Shown here piece by piece: positions 24,360 through 31,486 of a stretch of 64,000 nucleotides of DNA (the stretch's first letter is position 1; every line of letters begins with the position of its first letter). Both the position numbers and the translations under genes were made by a program. Source of the DNA: Piscinibacter sp. XHJ-5 (GTDB taxonomy: Bacteria > Pseudomonadota > Gammaproteobacteria > Burkholderiales > Burkholderiaceae_C); contig NZ_CP123228.1 of the NCBI RefSeq assembly GCF_029855045.1, positions 3,844,001-3,908,000 of the forward strand, written 5' to 3'. The notes beneath the pieces are model-generated. The model made no database searches. It was given only the letters and a program-made list of their open reading frames with translations, and had not been told where the DNA came from.

Positions 24360-24593
24360 ATGACCATCGCCCTCACCCCCACCCAGGTGCCCGTCAGCGT
24401 CGACGAGGACAAGTGCATCGCCGACAAGGGCTGCACGGTCTGCGTCGACGTGTGCCCGCTCGACGTGCTCGCCATCGACATCGTGAAGAACAAGGCCTAC
24501 ATGAAGTTCGACGAGTGCTGGTACTGCCTGCCCTGCGAGCAGGACTGCCCGACCGGCGCGGTGAAGGTCGAGATTCCCTATCTGCTGCGCTGA
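24360..24593 (+). CDS. AprB-like 8-Cys (2x[4Fe-4S]) ferredoxin subunit
   Basis: This protein of 77 residues has eight cysteines in two sets: Cys19-x5-Cys25-x2-Cys28-x3-Cys32-Pro and Cys53-x2-Cys56-x2-Cys59-x3-Cys63-Pro. The stretch K-A-Y-M-K-F-D-E-C-W-Y-C-L-P-C closely resembles the K-A-Y...D-M-C-W-E-C-Y-S-C segment of AprB, the electron-transfer subunit of APS reductase. It lacks AprB's longer C-terminal tail, which wraps the alpha subunit. It probably moves electrons between the AprA-like FAD and the FdxA-type ferredoxin encoded two genes on. Confidence 0.85.
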   Translation: MTIALTPTQVPVSVDEDKCIADKGCTVCVDVCPLDVLAIDIVKNKAYMKFDECWYCLPCEQDCPTGAVKVEIPYLLR

Positions 24594-24604
24594 GGAGCCG
24601 CGCC

Positions 24605-25552
24605 ATGCTGGATGCACTCACCCGCCGACTCACCGATCCCGACGCCACCGTGCGCCGCCTCGCCGTGCTCGACCTGCCGTACAGCGACGAGGACGACATC
24701 GTGCCGCTGCTGCTGCCGCGGCTGGCCGACATCGACGCCACCGTGCGCGTCGAGGCCGTGCGCGCGCTCGAAGGCTATGAGGCGCCCGAAGTCGTCGCCG
24801 CGCTCGCAGGCCTGCTGCTCGACCCGCACGCCGATGTGCGACGCGCCGCCGCCGACGTGCTGGCCGAGCTGAAGGACAGCGCATCGGCCGCGCCGCTGCT
24901 GCCCATGCTGCTGGGCGGCCCGGCCGCGGCGCGCGCCTCGGCCTTTCGCGCCGTGCGCTCCCTGCGGTCGCCGGCGGCCTTCGATCCGGCGATGCAGTCG
25001 CTGCGCGATCCCGAGACGAGCGTTCGGCGCGAGGCGGTCGGCGTGCTCGGCTACCTGAAGAACCCGGCCGCGGTCGGCGAGCTCGCTGAAGTCGCGGCCA
25101 ACGACCCCGACCCGGAGGTGCGCCGCATCGCGATCGGCGCGCTCGGCTACTCCAGCACGGTGAGCGTGCTGCCCGCGCTGGTGCGCGCGCTCGGCGACAG
25201 CATCTGGATGGTGCGCGAGGAGGCGGCCCAGACGATCGGCAAGCTGCGGCTGTCGCCGGCCACGGCAGAGCTCGTGCAGGCCATGGCCGACGACTACTGG
25301 CAGGTGCGGGTCGCAGCCGCTCGCAGCCTGGGCTGGCTCAAGGCGCACGCCGGCCTGCCGGCGCTGGTGGCCTCGCTCACGCATCCCGTGAGCAACCTGC
25401 GCAAGGAAGCGGTGATCGCACTCGGCGAGATCGGCGACACGCGGGCCATCGCGCCGCTGGAGGCGTCGCTCGCCGATCCGGATCCCGATGTGCGCAAGCT
25501 CGCGCGGCTGGCCCTGACAGCCATCGCGCTGGCGGAAAGGAAGACGCAATGA
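24605..25552 (+). CDS. HEAT-repeat protein
   Basis: This protein of 315 residues, with GAGGAG upstream of its ATG, is built almost entirely of about ten HEAT repeats of ~31 residues (units such as D-P-x-x-x-V-R-R-x-A-x-x-x-L-G). There is no signal peptide, membrane helix or catalytic motif. Such solenoids act as scaffolds or assembly factors; bilin lyase subunits and iron-sulfur helpers are known examples. It lies between two ferredoxin genes and its stop overlaps the next start by 4 nt (ATGA). A role in assembling or docking the flavo-iron-sulfur complex is inferred. Confidence 0.88.
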   Translation: MLDALTRRLTDPDATVRRLAVLDLPYSDEDDIVPLLLPRLADIDATVRVEAVRALEGYEAPEVVAALAGLLLDPHADVRRAAADVLAELKDSASAAPLLPMLLGGPAAARASAFRAVRSLRSPAAFDPAMQSLRDPETSVRREAVGVLGYLKNPAAVGELAEVAANDPDPEVRRIAIGALGYSSTVSVLPALVRALGDSIWMVREEAAQTIGKLRLSPATAELVQAMADDYWQVRVAAARSLGWLKAHAGLPALVASLTHPVSNLRKEAVIALGEIGDTRAIAPLEASLADPDPDVRKLARLALTAIALAERKTQ

Positions 25553-25872
25553 CCTATGTCGTCACCGAAGCCTGCATCCGCTGCAAGTACACCGACTGCG
25601 TCAGCGTGTGCCCGGTCGACTGCTTCCATGAAGGTGCGAACTTCGTCGTCATCGACCCGCAGGTGTGCATCGATTGCGCCGTCTGTGTGCCTGAGTGCCC
25701 GGTCGGCGCGATCGTGGCCGAGGACGAGCTGACCTCCGACCAGCAGCCCTACCTCGCGCTGAACGCCCGCTACGCGAAGCAGTGGCCGCTGATCACCCAG
25801 GCACGCGAGCCGCTGCCCGACGCCGAGCAGTGGGCCCGGGTCGCATCCAAGCTCGAGCAGTTGCAGGCATGA
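25549..25872 (+). CDS. fdxA: FdxA-type 7Fe/8Fe ferredoxin
   Basis: This protein of 107 residues has the FdxA pattern: T-E-A-C-I-R-C-K-Y-T-D-C-V-S-V-C-P-V-D-C-F at the N-terminus and C-I-D-C-A-V-C-V-P-E-C-P-V at the second cluster. A C-terminal extension of ~45 residues is typical of the family. It is a soluble low-potential electron carrier. Translation is coupled to the HEAT gene by an ATGA overlap. With ferredoxin-NADP reductase encoded later in the cluster it probably links NADPH to the AprA/AprB-like enzyme. Confidence 0.9.
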   Translation: MTYVVTEACIRCKYTDCVSVCPVDCFHEGANFVVIDPQVCIDCAVCVPECPVGAIVAEDELTSDQQPYLALNARYAKQWPLITQAREPLPDAEQWARVASKLEQLQA

Positions 25873-25970
25873 GCCGCACCGCGCAAGACGGCGCACGAGC
25901 CCACCTCAGGTGGCATCTGTCTTGCGGTCGAGGGGACAAGACGCTTCCTCAATCCACGGAGATCAGGTCC

Positions 25971-27389
25971 ATGAAACACATCCTCCCGCGAGCCGGCGCC
26001 CTGCTCTGCCTCGCGCTCGCACTGCCCGCCCTGGCCGCGAAGCAGGAAGTCGTCATCGGGATCGGCACGCAGAACACCACCACCAACACCGTCACCGGCG
26101 GCGTGGCGATCAAGGAACTCAAGCTGCTGGAGAAGCACCTGCCGAAGACCGGCAAGTACAAGGACGTGACGTTCAGGCTGGACTGGCAGAACTTCACCTC
26201 GGGCCCGCCCATCACCAACGGCATGATGGCCAAGAAGCTGCACATCGGGATGATGGGCGACTACCCGCTGCTGGTGAACGGCGCGACCGGGCAGTCGCAG
26301 CCGGGCAACGAGACGCAGCTCGTGGCCGTCATCGCGTACAACGCCTTCGGCTCGGGCAACGGCGTCGTGGTGCACAAGGACTCGCCGTACTACCAGCTGT
26401 CCGATCTGAAGGGCAAGCTGATCTCGGTCCCGTTCGGCTCGGCGGCGCACGGCATGGTGCTGCAGGCCATGCAGACGCGCGGCTGGTCCGAGGGCTACTG
26501 GAACCTGGTGAGCCAGAGTCCCGAGGTCGGCACCACCAACCTGCAGGAGAAGAAGATCGACGCGCACGCCGACTTCGTGCCGTTCGCCGACCTGCTGCCG
26601 TACCGCGGATTCGCGCGAAAGATCTTCGACGGCGTCGAGACGAAGGTGCCCACCTTCCACGGCGTCGTCGTGCGCAAGGACTTCGCCGCCGAGCATCCGG
26701 AGGTCGTCGTCGCCTACATCAAGGCGCTGATCGAGGCCAACGCCTGGTTGCGTGCCAACCCGGCGGCGGCGGCGGCGAAGATCGAGGAGTGGACCAGGGT
26801 CGAGAAGGAGGTCGCCTACCTCTACCTCGGCCCGGGCGGCATCCACACGCTCGATCCGACGATCAAGCCGCGCTGGATCGACACCATCAAGACCGGCCAC
26901 GAGGTGCTCACGCGGCTCAACCGCGTGAAGGCGCTGGACGTCAACGCCTGGGTCGACGAGACCTACGTGCGCCAGGCCTACAAGGAGCTGAAGCTCGACT
27001 ACGACGCGCAGAAGCAGACGCTCGCCAACTACGACATCACCGGCCACGACGCGCTGTGCAAGACGGCCATCACGCGTCCCAAGGAGGCGGGCGAGGTATG
27101 GGTCGAAGGCACGACCATCGCGGCGTATTCGTCGCCGGTCTGCACACTGGCAGCCATCAACAAGGCGCAGGCGGAGAGCCGGAAAGTCAAGGTGGCCTAC
27201 CTCTACGACCGCGCGCTGGGCATCAAGGTGTTCGCCGACAAGGCGTTCTACGCGCTCAACACCGCCGATGCGAAGAAGCCGCAGATCGTCCCCTTCCTGC
27301 TGAAGAAGGATGCCGAGGCGCATGCCGTCTCCATCGGCGGCAGGCTGGCCACCTACACCGAGGCGCTGGCTGCGGCCACCGGCCTCTGA
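25971..27389 (+). CDS. ABC-type substrate-binding protein (NMT1/SsuA-like) with NosL-like C-terminal extension
   Basis: This protein of 472 residues has a Sec signal peptide (cleavage after L-A-A, about residue 22). The periplasmic NMT1/NrtA/SsuA-type binding domain spans about 25-330 (M-G-D-Y-P-L-L-V-N-G, S-V-P-F-G-S-A-A-H-G-M, V-V-V-R-K-D-F). Residues about 375-472 are unusual: a Cys391 segment, then V-A-Y-L-Y-D-R, D-K-A-F-Y-A-L and V-P-F-L-L-K-K-D-A-E-A ending in G-G-R-L-A-T-Y-T-E-A-L. This order resembles NosL, a copper chaperone for nitrous oxide reductase. It is first in the transporter part of the cluster and probably delivers an anionic or sulfonated substrate. Confidence 0.85.
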   Translation: MKHILPRAGALLCLALALPALAAKQEVVIGIGTQNTTTNTVTGGVAIKELKLLEKHLPKTGKYKDVTFRLDWQNFTSGPPITNGMMAKKLHIGMMGDYPLLVNGATGQSQPGNETQLVAVIAYNAFGSGNGVVVHKDSPYYQLSDLKGKLISVPFGSAAHGMVLQAMQTRGWSEGYWNLVSQSPEVGTTNLQEKKIDAHADFVPFADLLPYRGFARKIFDGVETKVPTFHGVVVRKDFAAEHPEVVVAYIKALIEANAWLRANPAAAAAKIEEWTRVEKEVAYLYLGPGGIHTLDPTIKPRWIDTIKTGHEVLTRLNRVKALDVNAWVDETYVRQAYKELKLDYDAQKQTLANYDITGHDALCKTAITRPKEAGEVWVEGTTIAAYSSPVCTLAAINKAQAESRKVKVAYLYDRALGIKVFADKAFYALNTADAKKPQIVPFLLKKDAEAHAVSIGGRLATYTEALAAATGL

Positions 27390-27405
27390 AGCGGAGGACC
27401 CCGCC

Positions 27406-28356
27406 ATGTCGACCGCCATGCGCCGCCTGTTCGAGGAAGTCTCTCCCGAGCATCCGCCCGACATGCCCGCGGCCATCGCGCTGCCGCGGGCGGCCGATGC
27501 CGTGCGCGCCTTGCCGCCTGCCGTGGCAGCGCCGCCCGCGGCTGGCTCGCCGCTCGCGGCATGGCTGCGCGCGCACGGCGCCGTCTACCTGATGAGCGCC
27601 GCATCGCTGCTGGGAGTGCTGCTCTTCTGGCACCTCGCCACGACCTACCGCTGGGATTTCTACATCCGCTTCACCAACATCCCGACGCCGCTCGAGGTGC
27701 TGGAGAAGGTCGTGCAGGTCAACCAGAACGGCAAGTTCATCACCAACATCGGCATGAGCCTGCGCCGCATCTTCATCGGCTTCGCGGCGGCCACGGTGGT
27801 GGGCGTGGCGATGGGACTGGCGATCGGTCGCTACCGGTTCGCCCGGCACTTGCTCTTCCCCGCGCTGGAGGCGCTGCGGCCCATCCCGGCGATCGCGTGG
27901 GTGCCGATCTCGATCATGCTGTGGCCCGACAACGAGGTGAGCATCGTCTTCATCACCTTCATCGGCGCGTTCTTCCCGATCCTGCTCAACACGGTGAGCG
28001 GGGTGCAGTCGGTCGACGCGGTCCTGCTGCGCGCCGGCCAGTGCCTGGGCGCCAAGGAGCGGCAGCTGATGCGGCATGTGGTGCTGCCCGGCGCCGCGCC
28101 GCAGATCTTCACCGGGCTGGCGGTGGGCATGGGGGTGGCCTGGGTGTCGCTGATCGCGGCCGAGATGATCTCCGGCCAGTTCGGCATCGGCTACTTCACC
28201 TGGGAAGCCTACTCGCTGATCTCGTATGCCGAGATCGTGCTGGGCATGATCACCATCGGGCTGCTCGGGCTGGTCTGCAGCGGGCTCATCCGCCTCGCCG
28301 GCAAGACGCTGATGCCGTGGCTCGACTATGCCGCGCCGCAGGGGAGCGCGCGATGA
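27406..28356 (+). CDS. ABC transporter permease (SsuC/TauC/NrtB family)
   Basis: This protein of 316 residues has GGAGG upstream of its ATG. A cytosolic Pro/Ala-rich N-terminus of ~60 residues precedes six membrane helices of the binding-protein-dependent transport fold. The permease EAA-type loop reads A-G-Q-C-L-G-A-K-E-R-Q-L-M-R-H-V-V-L-P-G-A. Its pattern matches sulfonate/taurine/nitrate-type permeases. The stop overlaps the ATPase start by 4 nt (ATGA). Confidence 0.92.
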   Translation: MSTAMRRLFEEVSPEHPPDMPAAIALPRAADAVRALPPAVAAPPAAGSPLAAWLRAHGAVYLMSAASLLGVLLFWHLATTYRWDFYIRFTNIPTPLEVLEKVVQVNQNGKFITNIGMSLRRIFIGFAAATVVGVAMGLAIGRYRFARHLLFPALEALRPIPAIAWVPISIMLWPDNEVSIVFITFIGAFFPILLNTVSGVQSVDAVLLRAGQCLGAKERQLMRHVVLPGAAPQIFTGLAVGMGVAWVSLIAAEMISGQFGIGYFTWEAYSLISYAEIVLGMITIGLLGLVCSGLIRLAGKTLMPWLDYAAPQGSAR

Positions 28357-29213
28357 GCAAGCCCAGCAAAGGCCACATCGAGATCCGCGACCTCACGGTC
28401 AGCTTCGGCTCCAACGGCCATGGCATCGACGCGGTGAGCGGCGTGTCGCTCGAGGTGAAGCCCGGCGATTTCGTCAGCGTCATCGGACCGTCGGGCTGCG
28501 GCAAGTCGACGCTGCTCAACGTCGTCGCCGGCTTCCTGCGTCCCAGCCGCGGGCAGGCGCTGCTCGACGGCCAGTCCATCGGCGCGCCGGGCGCCGATCG
28601 CGGCGTGGTGTTCCAGCAGTACTCGCTGTTCCCGTGGATGACGGTGCGCAAGAACGTCGAGTTCGGGCTGAAGATGCAAGGCCATGGCGCCAGCGCGCGC
28701 GAGTCGGCGGCGCGCACGCTGCTCGGGCTGGCGGGCCTGCTCGCCTTCGAGAACCACTATCCCGACCAGCTGTCCGGCGGCATGAAGCAGCGTGTGGGCA
28801 TCGTGCGGGCGCTGGCCACCAGCCCCCAGGTGCTGTTGATGGATGAGCCCTTCGGCGCGCTCGACTCGCAGACGCGCACGGTCATGCAGGAGATCCTGAC
28901 CAACATGTGGCAGCAGCTTCAGCTGTCGGTGCTGTTCATCACCCACGACATCGAGGAGGCGATTTTCCTGTCGGAGAAGGTGTACGTGATGACCGCGAGA
29001 CCCGGGCGCATCAAGGCCGAGATCGCGATCCCGCTGCCACGGCCGCGCACGCCCGAGATGATGGCCACGCCCACCTTCCACGCGCTGGTGCGCCAGCTCA
29101 AGTCGCTGATCCGCGACGAGAGCCTCGCCGCGATGGGCGGCGAGCTGGGCGCCACCGGCCTGCAGGGCCTGGACCATCACGTCGGCCGCGAAGGCATCAA
29201 GGCATTGACATGA
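28353..29213 (+). CDS. ABC transporter ATP-binding protein (SsuB/TauB family)
   Basis: This protein of 286 residues has Walker A G-P-S-G-C-G-K-S-T, Q-loop F-Q-Q-Y-S-L-F-P-W, signature L-S-G-G-M-K-Q-R, Walker B V-L-L-M-D-E-P and H-loop I-T-H-D. The Q-Q-Y-S-L-F-P-W-M-T and G-G-M-K-Q-R variants are typical of SsuB/TauB/NrtD ATPases. A C-terminal ~40-residue tail goes beyond the family core. Both ends overlap neighbouring genes by 4 nt, so the permease, ATPase and DUF971 genes are translationally linked. Confidence 0.93.
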   Translation: MSKPSKGHIEIRDLTVSFGSNGHGIDAVSGVSLEVKPGDFVSVIGPSGCGKSTLLNVVAGFLRPSRGQALLDGQSIGAPGADRGVVFQQYSLFPWMTVRKNVEFGLKMQGHGASARESAARTLLGLAGLLAFENHYPDQLSGGMKQRVGIVRALATSPQVLLMDEPFGALDSQTRTVMQEILTNMWQQLQLSVLFITHDIEEAIFLSEKVYVMTARPGRIKAEIAIPLPRPRTPEMMATPTFHALVRQLKSLIRDESLAAMGGELGATGLQGLDHHVGREGIKALT

Positions 29214-29545
29214 CCGAGCACCTCTGGCCCGAATCGATCCTGGACCATCGCAGCTCGGGCCTGCTCGAGCTGGTCTGGCAAGACCACATGCGGGCGCTGA
29301 TCCCGCACCCGCTGCTACGATCGCTGTGCCGCTGCGCGGGCTGCGAACAGCAGTTCCGCCTCTCGGGTCGACGGGCCGAGGTCTCACCGGACATCCGCCT
29401 CGAAGACATCCGGCCCGTCGGTGACAAGGCGCTGAACCTCGTCTTCTCCGACGGCCACGGGCGCGGCATCTACCCCTGGGCCTATCTGCGGGAGCTGTCA
29501 CGGGCGCATTCCGTTGCACGGGAAGCGCTTGTCTCGGCCCCTTGA
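29210..29545 (+). CDS. DUF971 (GBBH-like N-terminal) protein
   Basis: This stand-alone protein of 111 residues has the DUF971 fold, also found at the N-terminus of gamma-butyrobetaine hydroxylase and at the C-terminus of some Mrp/ApbC iron-sulfur carriers. The metal-binding motif L-R-S-L-C-R-C-A-G-C (Cys40, 42, 45) is visible, followed by I-R-L-E-D-I-R-P-V-G and the end Y-P-W-A-Y-L-R-E-L. It overlaps the ATPase by 4 nt. In a cluster full of Fe-S proteins, an Fe-S or metal-handling accessory role is a reasonable inference. Confidence 0.85.
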   Translation: MTEHLWPESILDHRSSGLLELVWQDHMRALIPHPLLRSLCRCAGCEQQFRLSGRRAEVSPDIRLEDIRPVGDKALNLVFSDGHGRGIYPWAYLRELSRAHSVAREALVSAP

Positions 29546-29577
29546 CCCCCTGATCGACGATTCTTTGCACACCGACC

Positions 29578-30354
29578 ATGGCCAACCTCGGCACCGAAAA
29601 AGTCCTGCACGTCCACCACTGGAACGACACGCTGTTCTCGTTTCGCACCACGCGTGATCCGGCACTGCGCTTTCGCAACGGCCACTTCGTGATGATCGGA
29701 CTGCACGTCGAAGGCAAACCGCTGCTGCGCGCCTACAGCGTGGCCAGCGCCAACCACGACGAACACCTCGAGTTCTTCAGCATCAAGGTCGAGAACGGAC
29801 CGTTGACATCCCGCCTGCAGCACCTGAAGCCGGGCGACGAGGTCATCGTCGGGCGCAAGCCCGTCGGCACGCTGGTGCTCGACGACCTGCGGCCCGGCAA
29901 GCACCTGTACCTGCTGTCCACCGGCACCGGCCTTGCACCCTTCATCAGCATCATCCAGGACCCGCACACCTATGAGCGCTTCGAGAAGGTCGTGCTGGTG
30001 CACGGCGTTCGGCAGGTCGACGAGCTGGCCTATGCCGACTTCTTCCAGCAGCAGCTGCCCGAGCACGAGTTCCTCGGCGAGATGCTGCGCGACAAGCTGA
30101 TCTACTACCCCACGGTCACGCGCGAGCCGTTTCGCAACCAGGGCCGCCTCACCGACCTCATCGAATCGGGCAAGCTCGCCGCCGACACCGGCATGCCGCC
30201 CATCGATGCGGCAACCGACCGCGCAATGATCTGCGGCAGCGAGGCGATGCTGAAGGACGCCTGCAGACTGCTCGACGCGCGCGGCTTCTCGATCAGCCCT
30301 CGGCAAGGCGAGCAAGGCGACTACGTCATCGAGCGCGCCTTCGTCGAGAAGTAG
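29578..30354 (+). CDS. fpr: Ferredoxin--NADP(+) reductase
   Basis: This protein of 258 residues has the FAD-binding R-A-Y-S-V-A-S motif and the S-T-G-T-G-L-A-P-F nicotinamide site of bacterial subclass-I FNR. It ends in Y-V-I-E-R-A-F-V-E-K, the usual Fpr C-terminus that covers the FAD. It exchanges electrons between NADPH and ferredoxin or flavodoxin. Its place after the DUF971 gene and in the same direction suggests it supplies or drains electrons for the AprA/AprB-like enzyme through FdxA. Many Burkholderiales carry more than one fpr, so this may be the cluster-specific copy. Confidence 0.93.
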   Translation: MANLGTEKVLHVHHWNDTLFSFRTTRDPALRFRNGHFVMIGLHVEGKPLLRAYSVASANHDEHLEFFSIKVENGPLTSRLQHLKPGDEVIVGRKPVGTLVLDDLRPGKHLYLLSTGTGLAPFISIIQDPHTYERFEKVVLVHGVRQVDELAYADFFQQQLPEHEFLGEMLRDKLIYYPTVTREPFRNQGRLTDLIESGKLAADTGMPPIDAATDRAMICGSEAMLKDACRLLDARGFSISPRQGEQGDYVIERAFVEK

Positions 30355-30361
30355 GAAAGCC

Positions 30362-31402
30362 TTGTCGACGCCCTCCGCCACGAGCGCCCGCCTGAGCGGC
30401 GCGGCGTCCGCGGCGTGGGGCGCGCTGGCGCTGCGCTGGCCGGGCACGGCCCTGTGCGGCGTGATCGCGCTGGGCGCGAGCTTCGTCGCCGGGCTGCACC
30501 GCGGACCCCAGCTGCTGTACGCGCTGTTCTTCGGCGTCTGCTTTCATTTTCTCGAAGACGAGGCGAAGACCCGGCCGGGCATCGAGTTCTGCGGACGCAC
30601 GCTGCTGCGCCTGGGGGTCGCGCTGCTCGGCGCGCGCATCACCGTGACGCAGATCGCGGCGCTGGGCTGGACCAGCGCCGCGATCGTCGTCGCCGCGGTG
30701 CTGAGCACCATCGGCGTCGGCATCGTCCTGTCGCGCCGCCTGGGCCTGGGCACGGCCGCCGGCGTGCTGTCGGGCGGCGCCACCGCGATCTGCGGCGCCT
30801 CGGCCGCGCTGGCGCTGGCTGCCGTGCTGCCCCGATCACCGCAGCGCGACCGCTTCACCCTCGTTGTCGTCGTCAGCGTGACCACGCTGTCGACGATCGC
30901 GATGCTGCTGTATCCGCCCATCGCCCGGGCGTTCGGGCTGCCCCCGGCGCTCGCGGGCCTCTTCCTCGGCGGCACCATTCACGACGTCGCCCAGGTCGTC
31001 GGGGCCGGGTACCTGATGGGCCCGGCCACGGGCGACCAGGCCACGCTGGTGAAGCTGCTGCGCATCTCGCTGCTCGCGTTCGTCGTGATGGCGGTGTCGC
31101 TGTCCGGGCTGTCGCGCGGCTCGCAGACCTCGGCCACGCGGCCGCCCCTGCTGCCGGGCTTTCTGCAGTGCTTCGTCGTGCTGGTGGCGCTGAATTCGCT
31201 AGGGTGGGTGCCCGCCGGCGCGCAGGAGCTCCTGGGCAGCGTCTCGCGCGGCTGCCTGGTGGTCGCGATCGCCGCCCTCGGCATCAAGACCTCGTTCACG
31301 ACGCTGGCGCAGGCGGGCTGGCGGCCCTTCGTGCTGCTGCTGGTGGAGACGCTGTGGCTCGCGGGCTTCGTGCTGGCGACTATTCTTGTCGGCAGGCGGT
31401 GA
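30362..31402 (+). CDS. YeiH/UPF0324-family putative sulfate exporter
   Basis: This protein of 346 residues starts at a TTG with AGGAAA upstream, 7 nt after fpr. About ten membrane helices are visible, with the family motifs L-R-L-G-V-A-L-L-G-A-R-I-T, S-G-G-A-T-A-I-C-G-A-S-A-A and G-G-T-I-H-D-V-A-Q-V-V-G-A-G. Members include TauZ and CuyZ, proposed exporters of sulfite or sulfate formed during sulfonate breakdown. Its location at the end of a cluster with a sulfonate-type importer and an APS-reductase-like enzyme supports export of an inorganic sulfur product. Confidence 0.9.
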   Translation: MSTPSATSARLSGAASAAWGALALRWPGTALCGVIALGASFVAGLHRGPQLLYALFFGVCFHFLEDEAKTRPGIEFCGRTLLRLGVALLGARITVTQIAALGWTSAAIVVAAVLSTIGVGIVLSRRLGLGTAAGVLSGGATAICGASAALALAAVLPRSPQRDRFTLVVVVSVTTLSTIAMLLYPPIARAFGLPPALAGLFLGGTIHDVAQVVGAGYLMGPATGDQATLVKLLRISLLAFVVMAVSLSGLSRGSQTSATRPPLLPGFLQCFVVLVALNSLGWVPAGAQELLGSVSRGCLVVAIAALGIKTSFTTLAQAGWRPFVLLLVETLWLAGFVLATILVGRR

Positions 31403-31486
31403 GCCGCAGCGAACCCCGACGAGCACCGGTGTAAGCGCGAGGACCCCTTCGCGACCAAGCCTTCATTCACCCAAGAGGAGGCCGCC

